Shown here: positions 57,202 to 64,000 of the stretch, in pieces
How the letters are laid out: the number at the start of each line of letters is the position of its first letter
Numbering within the stretch: the first letter of the stretch is position 1
Source: Agapanthus africanus
Taxonomy: Eukaryota; Streptophyta; Magnoliopsida; Asparagales; Amaryllidaceae
Length of the DNA stretch: 64,000 nucleotides
Direction: 5' to 3'
NCBI GenBank assembly: GCA_030015575.1
Contig: CM057344.1
Span: forward strand, 189,551,044 to 189,615,043
Made by a program: the position numbers and the translations under genes
Notes under the pieces: model-generated
Database searches by the model: none
Seen by the model: only the letters and a program-made list of their open reading frames with translations
What the model was told of the DNA's origin: nothing

Positions 57202-59409
57202 TGTTAGTTATATGTATGCCCTAGAGGCCATTACTATACAAGTGTTGTATATTGTAGTGGATGCTTGGACATATATAGGGATGACTTTCTTGCTCGACAT
57301 GATAGTATGCTATCTGGTTACTCTTTACCTTAACGTGCATACTGATTGTCTCTCTATTACATGTTGGTAAATCCCTTAAGATGTGTACCTGACTACCTGG
57401 ACTGTGATGCGGATCATACTAGTGGGGACATGGTAGTCCATAAGTACATCCTTCAAGGTCCCTAGTCGTGGGTATATCGAGACGGGGCATCGATATACCA
57501 GAGTAGACTAGCGTATACCTTCTCGACCCATACAGATGGGCGATGGATGATCCCATATCCATTGGTGTTTGACATCAGAGATAATATACGGGTGCTCAGT
57601 GCAGACTGGGTACACTGGACGGACTCGCCGAGAACTCTCAGATGGTATTATACCTTACGTCAGATGGCAGTTCTCTGGTGACTGTGGTACAGGTTAGTCT
57701 GTAGACCTGAGATCGTCATAGAGTCTTGTGTGATTCCCACTGTGCTTTGATTTCCACCTTACCACGTCCAAGAGGCCGTGCAAAACGGTAGTTTTTGGGT
57801 ACAGTCCCGAGTCACATGGAGGAAATGAGCGATAGGAGGGGTTTCGTCTCTCCCGGTATTGGGGGGATGATGTTGCGCTATGCTCGATTGGCCATAACAG
57901 GGAAGTCCCTGGCCAGGGCTGGTTTAGAGATTTACTGGTAAGTGTTACCAGTAGTTTCTCGACCCGTTATGAGCCTCTCATCCGCATGACTTATCGGTTA
58001 TTGGGGTCTGACGTTAACCACCCCTAGACTTGATATGCGACATATCAGACAAGGAGACCGGACTGTACGGTAGTATCACTGTCAAGCTTTTTGCAGGAGT
58101 TGGAGCGGGCTTGCTTGCTGATCTTCTGATCGCAAAATACCCGGCTAGCCGTTACGTCCAGCTAGTACCGCTGACGGCTTGTGGGTGTTTGATATGATCA
58201 TCACCTACTGCCGGCGTATTGACGAGTCTTTAGAGTCCTACATAGAGGTTGTACTGGCTCAGGCAAAACGAGATAGGAGCGCATATGTGATATGTGCAGG
58301 ACCGAGAATGATGCGAGTTTGTGATACCGTATTCAATTCTCGCGATGATTGTATCGATCGGTTGTATGCGATATAACTTAGTTATCGAATCAAGGATTGA
58401 TTCGATAAGTCGATACATTGGATATTAGTCGGTTATATGCGATATGACCGGATCGTTAAATCAAGTGTTGATTTAATGATTTAATGTATAATTATATTTT
58501 TGATATATTACTTTACATTAACTAGTATTGTTTCACTTTAAGCATTTGTTTTTCTCATTTGTGCACAAGTTAAATTTATATGTGATATATATACATTTGT
58601 GTACAAATTTGTATCATGGTTGTTGATACAAAAGTCATGGGTGTACAAGACAAATACCATACTAATTATAGGTTTAGGTTTTTATATTTAAAGTAATTCA
58701 AAAAAAATTGGGTAATGAGTTAAAATGCATGAAGCTTCATGAAGCTTATGTTGCATTGACTTAGTCCATTTGTTTTGTTTTACTTAGGATATTATTAAAC
58801 CTAACCACTATAATTAACCTATGGTAAAGTCTCTACATGAGTTAAGTATATGATACTTACTCACCATGGTTAATACTCTCTCTTGATCATTATCCTTTGA
58901 TATTCATTTTTGAGCTCATCTTCTTCTTCCTTGAGTTTTCATTCTAGGGTTTGAAAAGGAGAGAGATACAAAGTGAGAAATGAAATTCTAAAGTGTACCC
59001 ATTTCCTATCTCACCATCCTCTACTAGACTAGCACTTTAGTTTTGGGTGTTTGCTTCACTAATTCTTTGATTAGTGAAGTAGAAGCTTGTGTCAGTATTC
59101 CCTCGACGTAGATCATCTTCGGCATCGAAGAATTCAAGCGATTCCATTGCAATTTCTCATGGAGCCGTCCAAGAGTCCGGGATCCCGATGATCGCAGCGA
59201 AGGGGACATCTACACGGAGCTATTGAAGTGAAGGACCGGATCTACAAAGGTTGTAATCCCTTTCCTTTAGAGTAAAGTTGTTTACTTGCTATTTTTTTCG
59301 CATAATCTCTAGTTAACGATCTTGCTTCGGGTTGTTCGGCACCAAATAATTTTATTCCGGCATGGTCGATGCCTTGTAGAGCCTCATTAGTGTGCCTAGT
59401 AACCCTACA
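57202..59409 (+). mobile_element. A3 3' LTR
   Basis: From TGTTAGTTATATG to GTAACCCTACA, then CCTTC. Palindrome CCCTGGCCAGGG at 57907-57918. Confidence 0.93.
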
Positions 59410-60470
59410 CCTTCCGAACCTTTTTGGAAGTGTTTTGAAAGATTTAAAGACCTACTTATTCAATGCCCTCACCACGGTATCGAGAATTGGCAACTTTGCC
59501 AAACTTTATACGAAGGATTGAACCCAGCAACGAAGCAGTTGTTGGAAACCATTTGTCAAGGTCACTTTCTAACAAAATCAAGCGAGGAAGCTTAGCAGTT
59601 TTTCGACGATCTTGCTGAACAAACACTTCAGTGGGAGAGCACTAAAACCACCTCATCTTCTTCAACAGGTCAGTCTAGGGCAGGCATACATCAATTAGAT
59701 ATGTCGATAGCAATGAAGACCGAAATGGCCGCACTTACGAAAAAGCTAGAAGCAATTGAGACCAAAATCTCATCGCCTTTTCCTGCCCCTGCTTTGCCCC
59801 CACGAACTGTTTGTGTTTGTTGTTCGGATCCATCCCACCTTTCTGAAGAGTGTCCTTACAATCCACCTGTTCAAGGACAAGATCAAGTCAATGCTGCTTT
59901 TCAGCAAAGACAAAGAAATGATCCATAATCATCGACTTATAATCCTGGTTGGAGGAGCCACCCAAATTTTGCTTGGAATCAAAATCAACAATTCTAAGAA
60001 AACAACAACTTTCAAAGGCCTCCTCCTCCACAACAACAAGCACCCCAACAAACTCAATACCAGCAACCTTTTCAACCACAACCTTACCCAAACCAAATAA
60101 ACAATTTTGTGCCCAACAACTCTTACCTTCCAAACAATTTTGTTCAACCAAATGACGATAAGGTTACCTCGCTAGAAAGAAGTCTATATGCATTTCTAAA
60201 ACAATCTATACAATCTGCAGCAAGGTTAGAGACTTCCATTCAGTATTTGGTGAAAAAGAGTGCTTCACATGATCAAAGTATCAAATCAATCGAGGCCAAA
60301 ATTGCACAACTAAATGCTGTGTTGAGCGAGCGAGAAAAGGGAAAGCTTCCGTCTCAACCATTGCCAAATCCCGGCCACACACACAACGCACATGCTGCTT
60401 ATGAACAACAAAATTATAATGTAAATGTGGTGACCACGTTGAGATCTGGAAAAGTGTTGCACAATAACGT
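59410..60470 (+). pseudogene. Athila gag, C-terminal part
   Basis: Directly continues the gag frame after the A3 duplication: FWKCFERFKDLLIQCPHHGI (from about 59417), then QTLYEGLNPATKQLLE, the conserved end of the plant retrotransposon gag domain. A TAG at 59593-59595 breaks it. A zinc knuckle of form C-X2-C-X4-H-X4-C follows at about 59812-59856 (CVCCSDPSHLSEEC), expected to bind the element RNA. Then comes a Gln/Pro/Asn-rich linker with further stops, and an RT-independent coiled-coil-like stretch near 60155-60340 (SLYAFLKQSIQSAARLETSI and following). Confidence 0.88.
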
Positions 60471-61745
60471 GGGTATTAGTAATGACACCCCTGCTGGTGG
60501 TTCTTCTTTTTCTTCATCTTTATCTTCTTCGCTAGAGCCTATTCTTCATTCTTTACAAGGCTTTACTTCTTCTACTTTGAACGGACCCATATCTCACTTC
60601 ACGAACACACCAACACTGGGATCCGCTCCAACTCTGCAATCTACTCCACAGAAATTGGACTCAACAAATTTTCAAAATATTCCATTTCCAAACAGGTTGA
60701 GATCCAATAAACCAACTCCTCAAATGGAGAAGATTGTGGAGTTATTCAAACAGGTTAGCATAAACATACCTCTCTTGGATGCAATCCAACAAGTCCCTTC
60801 ATACGCTAAAATCTTAAAGGGCTTATGCACCACGAAGAGAAAGTCTCAAATGCCCAAGAAAATGCTCGTAGCTAGTGCCGTGAGCAATGCTATTACCCAA
60901 CCTCAACCCTTGCCCCAAAAACGAAAGGACCCTGGCTGTCCTACAATTTCAATAACAATTGGGGATAAGAACATCAATCGAGCACTATTAGATCTTGGTT
61001 CTAGTGTTAATCTGCTTCCCTATTCCGTGTATGAGTAATTAGGTGTTGGAGAGTTGAAACCCACTCATTGTACTCTCCAAATGGCTGATCGATCAATCAC
61101 CCATCCTAGGGGTGAGTTAGAGGATGTGTTGATCAAAGTAGGGAACTTCATATTCCCCGTTGATTTCATTGTTATGGACACACAGCCTGTGGCAATCCAC
61201 GGAACCAAATTCCGGTGATCCTCGGTCGACCATTTTTTGCCACTTCCAATACTGTAATTAATTGTCGCAATGGCTCCATGACTCTGTCCTTCGGGAAGAT
61301 GTCAAGTGAGTTCAACATTTACAAGATAGAAAGTCTGCCCTCCGTGCCTAAAGCTAGTATACGTGAAGTTTGCTCGATCCACGAAATCACGCAGGAGGAC
61401 TGCGAGCTTGAAAAATTTTGGTTTGATCACACCAGTTTTGAAGCCACTAATGCGTCCCTCCCTGAATTTGACACAGTTCTTGCAACCGATAACGATTACG
61501 AATGTTTCACTTTTTCGGACGATTTTGAAGACTCACTACCCGAGTTTGAGTCTTTTGAATTTTCGGATGAGTTAGTTGAACCATCTGACTCGGTTGCTTA
61601 CAGTGATTTCGAACCATTGATGGAATCCTTCGAGTTCGAGACAGTCTCACCAATTTTACCACCTTCAAAACTCGAACTCAAGTTGTTTCCGTTTCACTCT
61701 AAATGCGCTTAGTTAAGTGAGAATGAGACCCTTCCTGTTATCATA
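60471..61745 (+). pseudogene. Athila protease region
   Basis: The open frame 60109-61038 ends in the protease domain: ISITIGDKNINRALLDLGSSVNLLPYSVYE, where DLGSS is the active-site motif (Athila elements use DLG rather than DTG). A TAA follows at 61036. The frame then resumes with MADRSITHPRGELEDVLIKVG and FIVMD to about 61200; a frameshift near 61205 leads to the frame 61215-61712, beginning MILGRPFFATSNTVINCRNG, the usual C-terminal protease block. The remainder of that frame is acidic (many Asp/Glu) and forms the linker to RT. Confidence 0.87.
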
Positions 61746-61920
61746 TTGGCATCTCTAGCTCTCGAGCAAGAGAAAGCCCTTTTAATGGTCTTACAAAATA
61801 ACCGGGAAGCTTTTGGCTGGACTATGGCGGACATCGAGGAGATTAGTTCCCTCATAATTGAACATCATATACATATGATGGATGATGCCAAGCCAGTAAA
61901 GGATCCACAGCAACACCTCG
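61746..61920 (+). pseudogene. Athila RT, N-terminal edge only
   Basis: LLMVLQNNREAFGWTMADIEEISSLIIEHHI and DDAKPVKDPQ match the start of Athila RT. After about 61915 the reading leaves the family: the palm motifs, RNase H and integrase are missing. The frame continues to 62285 with low-complexity His/Ser/Pro-rich sequence, so a large internal deletion is inferred. Confidence 0.8.
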
Positions 61921-62425
61921 AGGATTTTGTGGTTAATCAACCTCCACCTCTAAAAGTTGAACCGCCGCCTTTTCTTTTAATAAAATACGAGAATGCCAAT
62001 ATTCCACTCATTTTTGATCATTCACATTCTCGTTTTTATTTATCATCACCTCTTATCTCCTCACATTCACATTCACTTAAACCCTTTCCTTACAACCACG
62101 TATCTCTTCACTTCTTCTTGGCTCTTTATAATATGTTCCTCCACCGACCGATACGTTACACAGATAAATTTTTCAACTGGTTGGTGTTGACTTTTGGTCT
62201 TTGCAATGTTTGGCATGGACTTGTAACATTGTCTAACTCAAGTTTGGGAGGGGGGTATAATTTGGCTTTCAAAAAAATAACATAAAAAAAAATTTAAAAT
62301 GAAAATAAATTTTTTTTGGGTATTTTTGTAAATTTACAAATTAAATAAATAAAATAAAATTTTTATTTGCAAATAATTTCCTCTTTTTAGAGGGGTTTAT
62401 TTGCAAATATCCATCATTTCCAACC
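61921..62425 (+). other. Deleted pol region and AT-rich spacer
   Basis: No recognisable pol domain. A purine-rich CAAGTTTGGGAGGGGGG tract at 62238-62254, similar to TTAAGTTTGGGGGAG at 63641-63655, is of a type commonly seen after pol in Athila elements. Then AT-rich sequence up to the TATA box. Confidence 0.55.
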
Positions 62426-62670
62426 TATATAAAGAACCCGAACCCCTCTATTTTCATAAACCCTAATTTTCATCTTCTAAAACCCTAGCGCCGCCGCCTC
62501 TTGATGTTCTGCAGAGAGATCCCTTCGCCGCGCCGCGATTCCGCCGCCGAAGCCCGCTCCCGACCGCTGATCGGCCGCGCTACAGTGTCTTCGCCCCCTG
62601 AATTTTTCAGGGGAGGTTCGATCTTTCCAAACCCTCTCTGTTTTCAATTTCTAGATCTGTAGATCACCTA
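62426..62670 (+). promoter_or_regulatory. Promoter-like region and leader of ORF3
   Basis: TATA box TATATAAAG at 62426-62434, followed at start-site distance by two telo-box-like motifs (AAACCCTAA 62458-62466 and AAAACCCTAG 62479-62488). A GC-rich leader holds CCGCGCCGCGATTCCGCCGCC near 62528-62548, reminiscent of the second half of the paired GC dyads. ORF3 starts at 62671. Confidence 0.55.
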
Positions 62671-63561
62671 ATGGAACACAGCATGCAACTTGAACGCGAT
62701 TTTTTGCAAGTATTTTCACACGAGGTGTATGGTAGTTATTTTGCGAACGAAATAGCACGTAGGGGTTGGAACTTTCTGATTTATAATCACCCTAACACTT
62801 ATGCATTGCCGGAATTAGTCACTCGTTTTTACGAGTGTATGGAAGATGGGTGTCTCACCCAATTGGGGTTTATAAAATTGCTATGGGGTGATAGGAAAAT
62901 TATCATCGATAGGGACATTATACACGAGGTTACATTAATCCCTCGCATACCCGCACATGACCAACCTTTACAATCTGAGGATTACAAGCCCTTGATGGGC
63001 AATGATTGCCCAAGGGTGCCGTGGAAGGATATCCAAGCGAGACCCCTTTTCGCAAATGTCTTAACTGTGTGCCGATGGGCACAAAATAATATTTTCGGTA
63101 GCTCCCATAACACAACATTTCTTACACCCTCATTGCATATTGTGCATACTCTTATGACACGAAACCCCCGTTTCGACATGTGCACAGTTTTGCTAAACTC
63201 CATAGGTGCGGGCAAACGAGCCGCAAATTACCCTTGCCCCATGCTTGTTACACAACTCTGTCGATATTTCCTCCCCGTGGAGGAGTTCGAATTTTACATG
63301 CATGAAGGCATACCGGTCAGGCCTCTTATTGAGGGCGTTTCTATGTCTTATTCTCGTTTGACAGATGTATGGTCTAGGACTGAACCGGCGGAGCATGTAC
63401 CCGCCCGCACACCTAGCTCTTGCTCGGCCATGAGCGAAGGAGAAATGACCCCTTTAGAACATGCACAGTTGATGCGGAGAGCTGTGAGGGGCATAGAGGA
63501 GTTGAGGGTGACATCGAGGGAGCACGATAGGCGGTTGACGGAGGTAGAGCAGGGGATTTGA
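62671..63561 (+). CDS. Athila extra ORF, plant-transposon-protein-like
   Basis: An unbroken 296-codon frame, the longest in the window in keeping with a protein family. It resembles the domain that databases call 'putative plant transposon protein', found in ORFs of plant retrotransposons; its biochemical role is unknown to me. Supporting features: RRGWNFLIYNHPN at about residues 30-42, LVTRFYECMED at 48-58, a VTLIPRIP segment near 89-96 (where the family has an insert on new-residue numbering), WAQNNIFGSSHNTTFLTPS at 138-156, then a hydrophobic stretch to about 180, and YPCPMLVTQLCRYF at 190-203. The C-terminus (about 262-296) could form a coiled coil. No signal peptide or clear membrane segment. 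The TGA at 63559 may be a late nonsense change: the same frame stays open for about 20 more Ser/Arg-rich codons to a TAG. It has its own TATA box. Confidence 0.7.
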   Translation: MEHSMQLERDFLQVFSHEVYGSYFANEIARRGWNFLIYNHPNTYALPELVTRFYECMEDGCLTQLGFIKLLWGDRKIIIDRDIIHEVTLIPRIPAHDQPLQSEDYKPLMGNDCPRVPWKDIQARPLFANVLTVCRWAQNNIFGSSHNTTFLTPSLHIVHTLMTRNPRFDMCTVLLNSIGAGKRAANYPCPMLVTQLCRYFLPVEEFEFYMHEGIPVRPLIEGVSMSYSRLTDVWSRTEPAEHVPARTPSSCSAMSEGEMTPLEHAQLMRRAVRGIEELRVTSREHDRRLTEVEQGI

Positions 63562-64000
63562 ACCCTGTTGGGTAGGGCTGAGCGTTCACGTTCACGCTCG
63601 AGAGCATGGCGTGGGGCCGAGTAGTGAGGGCACTGCTTTGGTTAAGTTTGGGGGAGTTGGTGGTTGTATATAGTTATCTTTTGCATTGCATACTTTTTTA
63701 AATTTTTGTATATATTTTTTTATTTTTCTTTTGCATGTTTAAATTCTGCATTGCATCCTTATATAAAAATCATAAAAATAAAAAAAAATTGAAAATAAAA
63801 AATAATATAAAATATAAAAATCAAATAAAAACTGAAAATTTTGAAAAATTATAAAAATTAAAATATTCAATTTTGGCCATAATTGACTTGAGTTTGACAA
63901 AAAGGTTAACTAGCGATGAACAATTAGATCTTAGACTTAGTAAATTAAAAACCCTAAAAATAATCTTTTTTAAAATTTAACGGTAGAAAGTATATGTCTT
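63562..64000 (+). other. Athila 3' internal region
   Basis: Starts with the short open continuation of ORF3, then a purine tract TTAAGTTTGGGGGAG (63641-63655), then TTTTGCATTGCATAC and long A/T-rich sequence, typical of the stretch before an Athila 3' LTR. No gene seen. Confidence 0.6.

Larger units (their letters stand above)
48945..59409 (+). mobile_element. Complete Ty1-copia element A3
   Basis: A 10,465-bp sister of A1 with LTRs of 2,207 and 2,208 bp, PBS, polypurine tract and a perfect CCTTC duplication. By eye about 60 LTR differences (2.8 %), so it is older than A1 and B3. The 5' LTR terminus is TCTTAATTATATG instead of TGTTAGTTATATG, two changes at the very end. Domain order as in A1. 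The protease frame is open; the rest of pol is broken. It is in sense orientation within the Athila gag gene. Confidence 0.93.

Noticed and set aside
62458..62488. AAACCCTA motifs as telomeric repeat
   Set aside because: Only two isolated copies in a promoter setting; they fit telo-box elements, not an interstitial telomere.

Overview
This window is nuclear DNA of a flowering plant with a repeat-rich genome, and it is built almost entirely of nested LTR retrotransposons. The evidence is plant-type primer binding sites (TGGTATCAGAGCC for initiator tRNA-Met; TGGCGTCGTTGCCGGGGA for tRNA-Asp), Ty1-copia polypurine tracts (GCAAGTGGGAGATTG) and decayed copia, Tekay-like chromovirus and Athila-like reading frames. 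I found no ordinary host gene, tRNA, rRNA or CRISPR array. The species cannot be named from the sequence.

Layout. 1-816: antisense piece of a copia LTR. 817-4260: copia element B1, 5' LTR (3' half), a deleted interior and a 3' LTR cut off at 4260. 4261-21748: Tekay-like Ty3-gypsy element G1, whose 5' LTR is split by complete copia element A1 (5143-15533) and whose interior holds an antisense copia LTR fragment (18177-18885). 21749-24257: copia LTR plus leader, A2, sitting in the 3' LTR of G1. 24258-27495: a second gypsy-type LTR, G2, truncated. 27496-45720: copia element B2, interrupted by complete antisense copia element B3 (30134-40362, target duplication TATTA). 45721-64000: Athila-like element, its gag gene split by complete copia element A3 (48945-59409, target duplication CCTTC). 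It keeps a protease region, only the N-terminal edge of RT, and an intact 296-codon extra ORF with its own promoter-like region. The 3' LTR lies beyond the window.

How the parts work together. A1, A2, A3, B1, B2, B3 and the fragments are one copia lineage with LTRs of about 2.2 kb. In A1, A3, B2 and B3 there are about 3 kb of non-coding leader between PBS and protease, no recognisable gag, and a pol full of stops and frameshifts. Even so, A1, A3 and B3 have intact LTR pairs (roughly 98.4, 97 and 99.6 % identical by eye) and target duplications, so they moved after their coding capacity was lost. A1 and A3 share nonsense codons at homologous positions. This fits a non-autonomous family mobilised in trans.

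What these elements have kept is cis-acting structure: (i) an LTR palindrome and two LTR hairpins whose arms change in compensating ways between copies; (ii) a duplicated leader module with a covarying hairpin; (iii) three spaced leader repeats whose cores are the same within an element but different between elements; and (iv) a pair of CCGCGG-type dyads 30-31 bp apart about 200 bp after the PBS, also found in the Athila LTR and leader. These four are the main candidates for something undescribed. All identity estimates are counts by eye, not alignments.
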